A DNA stretch of 64,000 nt from assembly GCF_001013475.1 (NCBI RefSeq), contig NZ_JZEF01000003.1, forward strand, positions 1-64,000, in the 5' to 3' direction. Below the pieces are notes generated by a model. That model was not told the DNA's origin, did no database searches, and saw only the letters and a program-made list of their open reading frames with translations. The DNA is from Xanthomonas arboricola pv. juglandis (GTDB lineage: Bacteria; Pseudomonadota; Gammaproteobacteria; Xanthomonadales; Xanthomonadaceae). How positions within the stretch are numbered: the stretch's first letter is position 1; every line of letters begins with the position of its first letter. Of this stretch, positions 46,477 to 55,927 are shown one piece after another. Both the position numbers and the translations under genes were made by a program.

Positions 46477-46563
46477 GCCCTGCAGCCAAGTCGCAGATCA
46501 GCTGCGAATGCCGCAGTCATCGCAGGGATCGCACGCAGCCAGGTACGCGCGTGCATCGGACAT

Positions 46564-46592
46564 AAAAAAGGCGGGCCTGCGCCCGCCTTTTT
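46564..46592. terminator. Bidirectional rho-independent terminator at the end of tolC
   Basis: AAAAAGGCGGGC / GCCCGCCTTTTT with a CTGC loop. On the minus strand it lies about 20 bases past the tolC stop. Symmetric A and T runs allow use from either side. Confidence 0.93.
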
Positions 46593-46611
46593 AGTTACCT
46601 ATCCGACCGCA

Positions 46612-47985
46612 TTACCGCAGCGAGCCACTGCCCTGCAGCTTGGACTCGGCATCCTGCGACAGCAGGCGATTCACGTCCTGCAGGTCGGTGATGTCGAGCT
46701 TGCCGATCGCCTGGCCCAGCAGCAGACGGTTCTGCAGGAAGTTGTAGCGCGACTGCGCGTAGTTCAACTGCGCCTGGAACAAGGTGCGCTGGTTCTGCAC
46801 CACGTCCAGCACGGTGCGCGTACCGACTTCCAGACCCACCTGCGAGGCGTCGTATGCGGCCTGTGCGGAGACCACGGCCAGGCGGCGTGCTTCCACTTCG
46901 CTGATGCCGGCGACCACGGTCTGGTAGGCATTGCGCGTGTTGCGATCCAGCGCGCGCTTCTGCTGCTCGTAGGTGTCCTGCTGGATATCGCGCTGCGAGA
47001 GTGCCTGACGTACTGCGGACTGCGTTGCGCCGCCGGCAAAGATTGGAATTGACACGCTGATGCCGATCGAGTCGGTATCGATGTCGCGGCCTTGGGTCGT
47101 AAACACACCGCTTTCCGCAGCCCCTGTGCCCCAGCTATTGCTGCGTCCCACGCTGCCGGTCAGATTGACTGTGGGCAAATGGCCGGCACGTGCCGCGGTG
47201 ATGCTGGCCTCGGCCGCGCTCACCTGCAATTGCTGCGCCTTCAACGCCGGGTTGTCTGCGATCGCGGTCGCCACCAACTTGTCGACGTCACTGTAGGCGG
47301 CAGGCACCTCGGGGCGAAATTCTTCTGGCAGTGCACGTAGACCAACTACCGGCTGGCCGGTCAACTCGGTGAGTGCCTGGTAATAGTCCTTCAGCGTGTT
47401 GCGGGCGTTGATCGTATCTGCACGCGCCTGGTCGTACTGAGCGCGCGCTTCATGCACGTCGGTGATCGGGGCCAGGCCCACTTCCAGGCGTTTGTCGGCG
47501 TAGTCGAACTGCTTCTTGGCTGCGGCTTCGTTGGTCTCTGCAGCCGCCAGCGACTCGATGCCCACCAGGACCTGGAAATACGCCGCCGAGGTGCGGGTGA
47601 TCAGGTCGTTATTGGCAGATGCCAGTGTGAAGTCGGCTGCCCTTGCAACTTCGCGCTGCGCGCGCAGGTTTGAGAACTGCGCCCAATTGAAGATCGTCTG
47701 AGAGCCTTGGATTTGGCTGGAGCGCGACGAGGTGGTGATGCGGCCATCTTGGCCTTCGATTTCGCGGTGGGATTTACTGTAGTCGTAAGCACCGTTGAGC
47801 TGCGGCAACAACGCCGCACGCGCCTGCACCTGACCTTCCCGATTGACCAGGCGGGTGGACTCGGCCACTGCCAGCTGCGGATCGCCGTTGCGGGCCATTT
47901 CGTAGACCTGCAGCAGATCGGTGGCGTTCGCAGCCATCGGAGACAGGGCGGCGGCCAGCGCCAGGACGAGGGATCGGCGGATCAT
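46612..47985 (-). CDS. tolC: TolC-family outer-membrane efflux/secretion channel
   Basis: The 457-residue protein has a signal peptide (MIRRSLVLALAAALSPMAANA) and two OEP repeats of long coiled-coil helices (ATDLLQVYEMARNGDPQLAVAE; LVATAIADNPALKAQQLQVS) with the conserved GLAPITDVHEARAQYDQA and VGTRTVLDVVQNQRTLFQAQ turns. TolC trimers form the exit duct for type I secretion and RND pumps. This would serve RTX proteins such as the one at the left edge, although the link is only functional. Start: ATG 47985 with AAGGAAG. It follows pcm by 20 bp and ends at a strong terminator. Confidence 0.93.
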   Translation of the reverse strand: MIRRSLVLALAAALSPMAANATDLLQVYEMARNGDPQLAVAESTRLVNREGQVQARAALLPQLNGAYDYSKSHREIEGQDGRITTSSRSSQIQGSQTIFNWAQFSNLRAQREVARAADFTLASANNDLITRTSAAYFQVLVGIESLAAAETNEAAAKKQFDYADKRLEVGLAPITDVHEARAQYDQARADTINARNTLKDYYQALTELTGQPVVGLRALPEEFRPEVPAAYSDVDKLVATAIADNPALKAQQLQVSAAEASITAARAGHLPTVNLTGSVGRSNSWGTGAAESGVFTTQGRDIDTDSIGISVSIPIFAGGATQSAVRQALSQRDIQQDTYEQQKRALDRNTRNAYQTVVAGISEVEARRLAVVSAQAAYDASQVGLEVGTRTVLDVVQNQRTLFQAQLNYAQSRYNFLQNRLLLGQAIGKLDITDLQDVNRLLSQDAESKLQGSGSLR

Positions 47986-48005
47986 CGGGGAAGCTTCCTT
48001 GGGAA

Positions 48006-48662
48006 TCAGAATTGGAATCGGGGCGTCGGTGCGGCGCCCTGGAGATAGGCGAGGTCGGTTTCGAACAACGATTCGATGCGCGGCGCGTTGACGTCGCCAC
48101 TGACCAGGACCGCTTCCATCACCGGATCGTGACCGCGCACCACGAACAGCCGGCCGTTCGGGCGCAGCCACTGCAGCCATTGCGTCGGCAGCGACTCGAC
48201 CGCGCCGGTCACACAGATGGCGTCGAAGCGGCGCTCGCTCTGCCAGCCGAACACGTCGGCGGTCTCGATACGCACGTTGCTGCCCAGGCCGCTGCTGTCC
48301 AGATTGGCGCGTGCAGCGGCGGCCAGTGCCGGGTCGATCTCCAGGCTCAGCACTTCGCGGGCCAGCGCGGCCAGGCAGGCAGTGGAAAACCCGCTGCCGG
48401 TGCCGATTTCCAGCACGTCTTCGCCCGGCTGCAGATCCAGCGCCTGCAGCATGCGGCCTTCCACCACCGGCTTCATCATCTTGTGGCCGGCCGACAGCGG
48501 GATTTCCACGTCGACATAGGCCAGGGTCTTGTAGGCCTCGGGCACGAAGGCTTCGCGCGGCAGGCGCGCCAGCACCTCGAGCACGCGCAGGTCCAGCACG
48601 TCCCACGGCCGGATCTGCTGTTCGACCATCTTTTCGCGGGCCTGGGAGAAATCGATCGTCAT
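48006..48662 (-). CDS. pcm: Protein-L-isoaspartate O-methyltransferase-like protein
   Basis: The 218-residue SAM-dependent enzyme of the PCMT family repairs isoaspartyl residues. Visible motifs: MVEQQIRPWDVLD at the N-terminus, LSAGHKMMKPVVEGRMLQAL (family substrate region) and SAM-binding VLEIGTGSGFSTACLA. PCMT proteins directly upstream of tolC are a recurring arrangement in proteobacteria, where they are often called simply Pcm-like; the catalytic role there is not always confirmed. Start: ATG 48662 (MTIDFSQAREKM). Co-transcribed with tolC (20-bp gap). Confidence 0.9.
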   Translation of the reverse strand: MTIDFSQAREKMVEQQIRPWDVLDLRVLEVLARLPREAFVPEAYKTLAYVDVEIPLSAGHKMMKPVVEGRMLQALDLQPGEDVLEIGTGSGFSTACLAALAREVLSLEIDPALAAAARANLDSSGLGSNVRIETADVFGWQSERRFDAICVTGAVESLPTQWLQWLRPNGRLFVVRGHDPVMEAVLVSGDVNAPRIESLFETDLAYLQGAAPTPRFQF

Positions 48663-48790
48663 GGTGCGGTTATCCAACGCGGTGGGGCAGGCATTTTACC
48701 GGTGCACGGGGCAACTGGCGCATCTAGCATCGCTGCGCGCCGCCAAACGGCGCAGTGCCGGAAGTCATCGCCACCAAAGGCCGGGGGCGG

Positions 48791-49444
48791 TCAGCGCGGC
48801 GCATACGCCCTCAAAAAGAAATCCACGCTGGCCTGCAGGTGTTCGTCCACCTGCGCGCGGGTGGGCTGGCCATGCAGACCGCACATCATCAGCGCATACA
48901 GCTCGCCCTTGAGCAGGCAGAAGAACTGCGAGGCGGCACGCGCCACATCGTCGATCTTCAGCTGGCCATCGACCACGCGCGCGGACAGGAAATCGGCCAG
49001 CGCCTGCTGGGTTCGCTTGGGGCCGGCGTCCCAGAACATCTCGCGCACATGTACGTCGCCGGTGCCGGGCGCCATCATCATGCGGTGGGTGGCAATGGCC
49101 GAGTCGGTGCTGACCATGGCGAAGAAGGCGTCGGCGATTTCGATCAGCTGATCGCGCAGTGCACCCTTGGGGGCGTGGTCGAACAGGTCGTCCGGCATCA
49201 TGTGCTGGCATTGCGCACGGATCGCCTCGGAAAACAGGCTCTCCTTGTCGCCAAAATGACTGTAGACCGTGAGCTTTGACACGCCCGCCTGCGCGGCGAT
49301 GCCATCCATGCTGACACCGGCATACCCCTGCTCCATGAACATGGTGCGGGCAGCGCCCAGGATGGCGGCGCGTTTCCCAAGATCCTTGGGCCGTCCGGGG
49401 CCGTTGCTCTTGGCCTTGGACTTGAGGGGGGGCGAGCTGGACAT
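48791..49444 (-). CDS. TetR/AcrR-family repressor
   Basis: The 217-residue protein has the TetR helix-turn-helix at about residues 25-70 (ILGAARTMFMEQGYAGVSMDGIAAQAGVSKLTVYSHFGDKESLF) and a C-terminal ligand-binding domain of the AefR/TetR_C type. It lies upstream of pcm-tolC on the same strand (128 bp), so it may control tolC or a pump elsewhere. The ATG at 49444 is preceded by an AT-rich stretch (TCTATATTTATAC, 49469-49481) unlike its surroundings, a candidate promoter/operator for autoregulation. The ligand is unknown. Confidence 0.9.
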   Translation of the reverse strand: MSSSPPLKSKAKSNGPGRPKDLGKRAAILGAARTMFMEQGYAGVSMDGIAAQAGVSKLTVYSHFGDKESLFSEAIRAQCQHMMPDDLFDHAPKGALRDQLIEIADAFFAMVSTDSAIATHRMMMAPGTGDVHVREMFWDAGPKRTQQALADFLSARVVDGQLKIDDVARAASQFFCLLKGELYALMMCGLHGQPTRAQVDEHLQASVDFFLRAYAPR

Positions 49445-49676
49445 GGTGTCAATACTAGACCATCGGGTTCTATATTTATACTCGCCGCCCGCCAAACCCT
49501 TTGAAGCGCTCAGGAACGGTCGCGCCACCGCGTTAGCTGCGCACCAGCTTGGTTATGGCCGGTAATTGTTTCAACTGAATGCCTCCCGGTGTCATGGTGC
49601 GTCCCATCCTTGTGGGGAATCCACCTAGCGCGCTGAAAAACCCCCGGTGATAGATTGACTAACGGTCTGTCGGCGC

Positions 49677-52600
49677 ATGTCGGCAGCCCCTTTTGCCAGC
49701 ACAACGAGGGGATGGGAGAGCGTGGACAGGGTCGGGGCGCATGCGCATACAGGCTGCGTCCGCAGCACATGCGTGCGGCGGACCGGGCTGCTGTGGCGAT
49801 GGGCGTTGCTGGCCTGCATCCTGCTCGGCGTGTGGCCGGCCGGCGCCCAGCCGCCGACCCATACCGCGTATCACACCGTCACGCGCTGGAGCATGGGCGA
49901 CGGCCTGCCACACAATCTGGTGCATGCGGTGGCGCAGGGCGCCGATGGCCTGATCTGGCTGGGTACCTGGGAAGGCGTGGCGCGCTTCAACGGCCGCGAC
50001 TTCACCGTGTATGACCGCCAGAACACACCGGGCGTCGAGCTGGGGGGCGTGTTCGTGGTGGTACGGGACAGCACCGGTGGGATGTTGTTCGGCACTGCAT
50101 TCGACGGGGTCTACCACTACCAGGACGGCCACTGGCAGCAACTGGGCGACGCTTCGGCGCGGCACCTGGCGGTCAGTGCGCTGCTGCGACGCGCCGATGG
50201 CGCGCTGTGGGTCGGCACGCCGCAGACGCTGTACCGCATCGAGCCGGATGGGCGGGTGGTGGACGTCGGTCGCCAGGCCGGCCTGCCGCGCGCGCGCATC
50301 ACCGCGCTGGCGGCCGAGGGCGACGGCGCTTTGTGGGTGGGTACCGAAGTCGGGCTCTATCGTCTGCCCCGCGACGGCAGCGCAGCCGAGGCCTGGGGCA
50401 AGGCGCATGGGATGCGCGCCGCACCGGTGCGGCGGCTGGCCAGCGATCGTCAGGGCGGCTTGCTGGTTGCTGGCGACGACGGCGTGTGGTGGTGGAGCCG
50501 CGGCGGCGGCCTGCAGCGGTTCCGCCAGGGCCAGCGCGTGGATGCATTGCTGCTGGATCGACGCGGACATCTGTGGATGAGCCTGCCCTCGGGCACGCTG
50601 GTGGTCCACAGCGGCGCGGATGCGCCGGACGAACAGATCGCCATTTCCGGAGTGGCCAGCCCGGCGCTGCTGGAAGACGCCGAGGGCCTGATCTGGGTCG
50701 GCAGCACGCACGGGCTGTTCCGCATTGCCGAAGGCGCCGCGCACGGCATCACCCACGAAGACGGGCTGGCCTCGGACTATGTGCGCACGGTGCTGCAGAC
50801 CGGCGACGGCACCGTGTGGGTGGGCAGCGCGGTGGGCCTGGACCGCTGGCGCAATCGTCAGATCAGCCGTGTGTCGGTGGTGCCGAACCAGGGCGGACGC
50901 GTGCTGGAGCAGTCGGTGCTGGCCCTGGCCGACGCCGGCGATGGCGGTGTCTGGGCCGGCACCTACAGCCAGGGCGTGGTGCGGCTGGACGCGCAAGGTC
51001 GCGTGCTGGCGCGCATCGGTGCGGCCGACGGCCTGCCGTCGCTGTCGGTGCGCGCGGTGTTGCCGGATGGCCAGACGCTATGGATCGGCACCACGGCCGG
51101 GCTGGTGCGCTGGCGCGATGGCAAGGCACGCCGCTACACCGCCGCCGACGGCGTACCCGATGGCTCGGTGCAGGTGCTGTATCGCGACACGCTGGGCACC
51201 GTGTGGATCGGCACCGATCGCGGCATGACCGCGCTGTCGGCAAACGGCAGCACGCGCGCATGGCTGGGCGAGCAGGATTTTCCCGGGCAGAACGCCTTCG
51301 ACTTCCTGCGCGATGCCAAGGGCGACCTGTGGATCGCCAGCGATCGTGGCCTGCTGCGCCTGAGTGGTGAGACCTTTCGCGTCTACGACCACCGGGTCGG
51401 GCTGCCGCGCGACAAGGTGTTCCGGGTGATCGATGACGGCCGCGGTTACTTCTGGTTGTCGAGCAACCATGGCGTGTTCCGCATCGCGCGCAGCGACTTC
51501 GACCAGCTCGATGCCGGTACGCGCGAGCAGTTGAGTGTGGAGGTGGTGGATCGCAGCGACGGCATGCCCGGCAATCAGGGCAACGGCAGCAGCGCGCCGG
51601 CCGGCTGGATGACGCAGTCCGGGCAGCTGCTGTTCCCCACCGCTGCGGGTCTGGGCGTGATCGATCCGGCGCGCGTGGGCACCTTGCAAGGCCATCGCGT
51701 GCCGATCGTGTTCGAGCGCCTGCTGGTCGACGGTATGGTGCAGCCGCTCAATGGCCTGCATCGCTTCGGTGCGGAGACCCGGCGCATCGCCATCGGCTAT
51801 GCCGGGTTGAATTTCCGTGGCCCGGACAAGGTGCGCTACCGCTACCGGCTGGAAGGCTTCGACCCGGATTGGGTGGACGCCGACAGCGCCAGCGAGGCGG
51901 TCTACACCAATCTGCCGCCGGGCCGTTTCCGCTTCCGCGTCCAGGCGATGTCGCTGCCGGTGGACTGGCGGCAGACCGCGCTGTTGGGCGAATCCAGCCT
52001 GGTGATCGCCCTGGCGCCGCCGTGGTGGCGGCGTGGCGAAGTGATCGCCCTGGGCATCCTCGGGCTGGGCAGCCTGATCTACGGGTTTTATCTGTGGCGT
52101 ACCGCCAGTTATCGCCGCCGGCAGCGCCAGCTCAATACGGTGATCGACGCACGCACACGCGAGCTGAGCGACAAGAATCTCGCGCTGCAGCAGGCCAGCC
52201 AGGAACGCGAAGCCCTGATGCGCCAGCTCGAATACCGCGCCAGCCATGACGTGCTGACCGCCTTGCCGAATCGGCGCGAGGCCGAGCGGGTCCTGCAGCA
52301 ATGGTTCGACGATGCGCACGCCGGTGGCGCCCCGTTGGCGTTGGTGCTGATGGATATCGACCATTTCAAGCACATCAACGACGAATACGGCCACGAGGTC
52401 GGCGATGCGGTGCTGTCCGCGATCGGCGAAGCACTCAGTGAACAGGATCGGGCGCAGTGCTTTGCCGCGCGCCACGGTGGCGAGGAGTTTCTGCTCGCGG
52501 CAGTGGGTGTGGACGCGGCACAGGCGCGCGCGCTGTTCGAACGCATGCGCCAGCGGCTCGCCGCGATCGCTGTCCAGACGCAGGGCACGACGGTGCGCTG

Positions 52601-52724
52601 CACCGCCAGCATGGGCATGGCGATGAGCGATGAGGCACCGAGCCGGCGCGAATTGCTGGCGCTGGCAGACCGCCGTCTGTACCACGCCAAGCGGCTGGGG
52701 CGTGATCGGTTGGTGGATCAATAA
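49677..52724 (+). CDS. Diguanylate cyclase with periplasmic two-component-regulator propeller (Reg_prop, Y_Y_Y, GGDEF)
   Basis: The protein is up to 1015 residues. A signal/anchor helix (LLWRWALLACILLGVWPAGAQ) leads into many Reg_prop repeats (GLIWLGTWEGVARF, ALWVGTPQTLYRI, GTVWIGTDRGMTAL) forming two beta-propellers. A Y_Y_Y domain (YRLEGFDPDWVDA), a transmembrane helix (VIALGILGLGSLIYGFYLW), coiled-coil and a GGDEF domain with the intact active motif HGGEEF follow. It should make c-di-GMP in response to a periplasmic, probably glycan-like, ligand. Start is uncertain: ATG 49677 is used, while GTG 49773 would place the signal peptide exactly at the N-terminus. The 232 bp upstream show no gene. 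Confidence 0.9.
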   Translation: MSAAPFASTTRGWESVDRVGAHAHTGCVRSTCVRRTGLLWRWALLACILLGVWPAGAQPPTHTAYHTVTRWSMGDGLPHNLVHAVAQGADGLIWLGTWEGVARFNGRDFTVYDRQNTPGVELGGVFVVVRDSTGGMLFGTAFDGVYHYQDGHWQQLGDASARHLAVSALLRRADGALWVGTPQTLYRIEPDGRVVDVGRQAGLPRARITALAAEGDGALWVGTEVGLYRLPRDGSAAEAWGKAHGMRAAPVRRLASDRQGGLLVAGDDGVWWWSRGGGLQRFRQGQRVDALLLDRRGHLWMSLPSGTLVVHSGADAPDEQIAISGVASPALLEDAEGLIWVGSTHGLFRIAEGAAHGITHEDGLASDYVRTVLQTGDGTVWVGSAVGLDRWRNRQISRVSVVPNQGGRVLEQSVLALADAGDGGVWAGTYSQGVVRLDAQGRVLARIGAADGLPSLSVRAVLPDGQTLWIGTTAGLVRWRDGKARRYTAADGVPDGSVQVLYRDTLGTVWIGTDRGMTALSANGSTRAWLGEQDFPGQNAFDFLRDAKGDLWIASDRGLLRLSGETFRVYDHRVGLPRDKVFRVIDDGRGYFWLSSNHGVFRIARSDFDQLDAGTREQLSVEVVDRSDGMPGNQGNGSSAPAGWMTQSGQLLFPTAAGLGVIDPARVGTLQGHRVPIVFERLLVDGMVQPLNGLHRFGAETRRIAIGYAGLNFRGPDKVRYRYRLEGFDPDWVDADSASEAVYTNLPPGRFRFRVQAMSLPVDWRQTALLGESSLVIALAPPWWRRGEVIALGILGLGSLIYGFYLWRTASYRRRQRQLNTVIDARTRELSDKNLALQQASQEREALMRQLEYRASHDVLTALPNRREAERVLQQWFDDAHAGGAPLALVLMDIDHFKHINDEYGHEVGDAVLSAIGEALSEQDRAQCFAARHGGEEFLLAAVGVDAAQARALFERMRQRLAAIAVQTQGTTVRCTASMGMAMSDEAPSRRELLALADRRLYHAKRLGRDRLVDQ

Positions 52725-52760
52725 GGCTGCTGCGTTGCCGGCTGCATGGAGCTGCCGCGC

Positions 52761-53648
52761 TCACTTCTGCAGCTGCTGGTCCGCCTGCGCATGCAACAAC
52801 GCAACAAACGCCTGCGCGGCGCGCGACAGGGTGCGCCCGCCATGGGTCACGCAGCCCAGCTCGCGCGACAGCGCCACGTCGGGCAGCGGCAGCGCCACGA
52901 TCTGGTGGTCGATCATGCGCTCCGGCAACACGCTCCACGCAAGGCCCACCGACACCAGCATCTTGATCGTCTCCAGATAATTGGTGGTCATGCGCAGGCT
53001 CGGCACCAGGGCGCGCTCGGCGAACAGGCCGGCGACGATGCGATGGGTGAACGTGCCCGGGTCCGGCAGCACCGCCGGATGCGCCACCACATCTTCCAGC
53101 GACACCGCGCGCAATGCGGCCAGCGGGTGATCCGGCGCCACCACGAACTGCAGGCGGTCATGCCAGATTGGTTGCGCGCGCAGCGGCGCACGCGTATCCG
53201 GTGCCAGCGTGGTGACCGCCAGCTCCACCTCGCCGCGCAGCACCGCGGCATAGGCCAGCTCCGAATCCAGAAACTGGATGTCCAGCGCGGCCTGCGGGTG
53301 TTGCGCAGCGAAGCCGCGCAGCAGGGCGGGCAGGCGGTGCAGGCCGACATGATGGCTGGTGGCCAGGCTCAGGCGCCCGCCGACCGCCGCGCCAAGATGC
53401 TCCAGCACGCGGCGGGTGTCCTGCAGCTCGGCCAGGATGCGTTGCGCGCGCGGCAGCAAGGCCTGGCCGGCCTCGGTCAGAACCACCTGGCGGCCAAGGC
53501 GGTCGAACAGCCGCGCCGACAGTTGCGCTTCCAGCAAGGCGATCCGCTTGCTCACCGCCGGCTGGGTGAGGTGCAAGGCCTCGCCGGCTGCCGAAAAGCT
53601 GCCGCTCTCGGCGATCGCCACGAAGGCGCTGAGGCTTGCCAGGTCCAT
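52761..53648 (-). CDS. LysR-family regulator divergent from leuC
   Basis: The 295-residue protein has a LysR helix-turn-helix (MDLASLSAFVAIAESGSFSAAGEALHLTQPAVSKRI) and an effector domain resembling CysB/CynR-type regulators (LQFVVAPDHPLAAL). It is divergent from the leuC-leuD-leuB cluster, so a leucine-pathway role, with an isopropylmalate-type co-inducer, is likely but inferred. Start: ATG 53648 with GGGA eight bases upstream; an ATG at 53654 is close. The shared 120-bp interval contains an inverted repeat suitable for LysR binding. Confidence 0.9.
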   Translation of the reverse strand: MDLASLSAFVAIAESGSFSAAGEALHLTQPAVSKRIALLEAQLSARLFDRLGRQVVLTEAGQALLPRAQRILAELQDTRRVLEHLGAAVGGRLSLATSHHVGLHRLPALLRGFAAQHPQAALDIQFLDSELAYAAVLRGEVELAVTTLAPDTRAPLRAQPIWHDRLQFVVAPDHPLAALRAVSLEDVVAHPAVLPDPGTFTHRIVAGLFAERALVPSLRMTTNYLETIKMLVSVGLAWSVLPERMIDHQIVALPLPDVALSRELGCVTHGGRTLSRAAQAFVALLHAQADQQLQK

Positions 53649-53662
53649 TGCCATTCCCAAAT

Positions 53663-53688
53663 TTCATTTGTTGAATAAACAATATGAA
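53663..53688. promoter_or_regulatory. Candidate LysR operator between the regulator gene and leuC
   Basis: TTCATTTGTT is the near-complement of AACAATATGAA, separated by GAATA. It forms an AT-rich dyad in a G/C-rich chromosome, next to the LysR start codon and about 80 bp from leuC. This is the usual place for an autoregulatory and activation site. Confidence 0.65.
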
Positions 53689-53768
53689 TTTGCGTTATCC
53701 AAGGCAAGCTCCTAGCATCGAACGCAGCCAGGTGGGTGCTCCCACCATCCGCCAACCGGATCGCCGCA

Positions 53769-55208
53769 ATGACTGCCAAGACGCTGTACGACAAGCTGTG
53801 GGACCTGCACGAGGTCACGCGTCGCGACGATGGTTCGTCGCTGATCTACATCGACCGCCACATCCTGCACGAAGTGACCTCGCCGCAAGCGTTCGAAGGC
53901 CTGCGCCTGGCCGGGCGCAAGCCGTGGCGCATCGACGCCAACATCGCCACGCCCGACCACAACGTGCCGACCACGCGTGCCGAGCGCCAGGGCGGGCTGG
54001 AGTCGATCTCCGACGAAATCTCGCGCCTGCAGGTGCAGACGCTGGACGAGAACTGCGACGACTTCGGCATCCTCGAGTTCAAGATGAACGATGCGCGCCA
54101 GGGCATCGTGCATGTGGTGGGCCCGGAGCAGGGCGCCACCCTGCCGGGCATGACCGTGGTCTGCGGCGATTCGCACACCTCCACGCATGGCGCGTTCGGC
54201 GCGCTGGCGCACGGCATCGGCACCTCCGAGGTCGAGCATGTGCTGGCCACGCAATGCCTGATCGCCAAGAAGATGAAGAACATGCAGGTGCGCGTGGAAG
54301 GCACGCTGCCGTTCGGCGTGACCGCCAAGGACATCGTGCTGGCGGTGATCGGCAGGATCGGCACCGCCGGCGGCAACGGCCATGCACTGGAATTTGCCGG
54401 CAGCGCGATCCGCGACCTGTCGATGGAAGGCCGCATGACCATCTGCAACATGTCCATCGAAGCCGGTGCGCGCGTGGGCATGGTGGCGGTGGACGAAAAG
54501 ACGATTGCCTACGTGCAAGGTCGCCCGTTTGCGCCCAAGGGCGCCGACTGGGAAGCGGCGGTCGCGCTGTGGCGCACGCTGGTCTCCGATGCCGACGCGC
54601 ACTTCGACACGGTGGTGGAGCTGCGCGCCGAAGACATCAAGCCGCAGGTCAGCTGGGGCACCTCGCCGGAAATGGTGCTGGCGGTGGATCAGCAGGTGCC
54701 CGACCCGGCAACCGAACAGGATCCGACCCGGCGCGATTCGATCGAGCGCGCGCTGAAGTACATGGGCTTGCGCGCGAACCAGCCGATCACCGAGATCCGC
54801 CTGGACCGCGTGTTCATCGGCTCGTGCACCAACTCGCGCATCGAAGATCTACGCGCGGCCGCTGCGGTTGCGAAGGGCCGCAAGGTCGCCTCCACCATCA
54901 AGCAGGCGCTGGTAGTGCCGGGCTCGGGTCTGGTGAAAGCGCAGGCCGAGGCCGAAGGCCTGGACAAAGTATTTCTGGACGCCGGCTTCGAATGGCGCGA
55001 GCCGGGTTGCTCGATGTGTCTGGCGATGAACCCGGACAAGCTGGGCAGCGGCGAACACTGCGCCTCCACCTCCAACCGCAATTTCGAAGGCCGCCAGGGC
55101 GCCGGCGGCCGCACCCATCTGGTCAGCCCGGCGATGGCCGCAGCGGCGGCGGTCAGCGGGCATTTTGTTGATGTGCGTGCGTTGCAGGGAATCGAGAATC
55201 GGGAATAG
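53769..55208 (+). CDS. leuC: 3-isopropylmalate dehydratase large subunit
   Basis: The 479-residue aconitase-type subunit isomerises 2- to 3-isopropylmalate with LeuD. Fe-S ligands are visible: the Cys of [11 protein letters not shown] and the two Cys of [42 protein letters not shown] is the family signature. Start: ATG 53769 ([12 protein letters not shown]). The end is unusual: after the normal C-terminus ([11 protein letters not shown]) the last residues GIENRE and the TAG stop are encoded by a GGGAATCG-type intergenic array. leuD follows after 71 bp. Confidence 0.96.
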   Translation: MTAKTLYDKLWDLHEVTRRDDGSSLIYIDRHILHEVTSPQAFEGLRLAGRKPWRIDANIATPDHNVPTTRAERQGGLESISDEISRLQVQTLDENCDDFGILEFKMNDARQGIVHVVGPEQGATLPGMTVVCGDSHTSTHGAFGALAHGIGTSEVEHVLATQCLIAKKMKNMQVRVEGTLPFGVTAKDIVLAVIGRIGTAGGNGHALEFAGSAIRDLSMEGRMTICNMSIEAGARVGMVAVDEKTIAYVQGRPFAPKGADWEAAVALWRTLVSDADAHFDTVVELRAEDIKPQVSWGTSPEMVLAVDQQVPDPATEQDPTRRDSIERALKYMGLRANQPITEIRLDRVFIGSCTNSRIEDLRAAAAVAKGRKVASTIKQALVVPGSGLVKAQAEAEGLDKVFLDAGFEWREPGCSMCLAMNPDKLGSGEHCASTSNRNFEGRQGAGGRTHLVSPAMAAAAAVSGHFVDVRALQGIENRE

Positions 55209-55270
55209 AGAATCGCAACGTCCGTCCCGTCTCCGCTCTGCCAATTCCCCATTCTCCACTCCCAATTCCC
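55187..55270. repeat. Facing GGGAATCG arrays covering the end of leuC
   Basis: GGGAATCGAGAATCGGGAAT-type units at 55187-55215 face CCAATTCCCC/CCCAATTCCC units at 55241-55270. The first array supplies the leuC stop codon, and the second ends ten bases before the leuD start. Confidence 0.85.
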
Positions 55271-55279
55271 GGCATTCCA

Positions 55280-55927
55280 ATGACCCCTTTCACCCAACAC
55301 ACCGGACTGGTGGCGCCGCTGGATCGCGCCAATGTCGATACCGATCAGATCATTCCCAAGCAATTCCTCAAGTCGATCAAACGCACCGGCTTCGGGCCGA
55401 ACCTGTTCGACGAATGGCGGTATCTGGACATCGGCGAGCCCGGCCGTGACAACAGCCAGCGCCCGCTCAATCCGGAGTTCGTGCTCAATTTCCCGCGCTA
55501 TCAGGGCGCCAGCGTGCTGCTGGCACGCGAGAACTTCGGCTGCGGTTCCTCGCGTGAGCACGCGCCGTGGGCGCTGGACGAATACGGCTTCCGCACCGTG
55601 ATCGCGCCCAGCTTTGCCGACATCTTCTTCAACAACAGCTTCAAGAACGGCCTGCTGCCGATCGTGCTGGCCGAAGCGGAAGTGGACGCCCTGTTCGAGC
55701 AATGCCTGGCCACCGAGGGTTACCAACTCACCGTGGATCTGGCCGCACAGCGCGTGCGCCGCCCCGATGGCGTGGAATACAGCTTCGACATCGATGCATT
55801 CCGCAAGCACTGCCTGCTCAATGGCCTGGACGACATCGGCCTGACCCTACAGGACGCCGATGCGATCGGTCGCTTCGAGCAAGACCATCGCGCGCGCCAA
55901 CCGTGGCTGTTCGGCGCGCTGCAGTGA
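55280..55927 (+). CDS. leuD: 3-isopropylmalate dehydratase small subunit
   Basis: The 215-residue swivelling subunit completes the LeuC active site. Motifs: [20 protein letters not shown] near the N-terminus, [20 protein letters not shown], and [13 protein letters not shown]. Start: ATG 55280 ([10 protein letters not shown]). Its TGA overlaps the GTG start of the following methyltransferase gene (GTGA). Normal length. Confidence 0.96.
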   Translation: MTPFTQHTGLVAPLDRANVDTDQIIPKQFLKSIKRTGFGPNLFDEWRYLDIGEPGRDNSQRPLNPEFVLNFPRYQGASVLLARENFGCGSSREHAPWALDEYGFRTVIAPSFADIFFNNSFKNGLLPIVLAEAEVDALFEQCLATEGYQLTVDLAAQRVRRPDGVEYSFDIDAFRKHCLLNGLDDIGLTLQDADAIGRFEQDHRARQPWLFGALQ

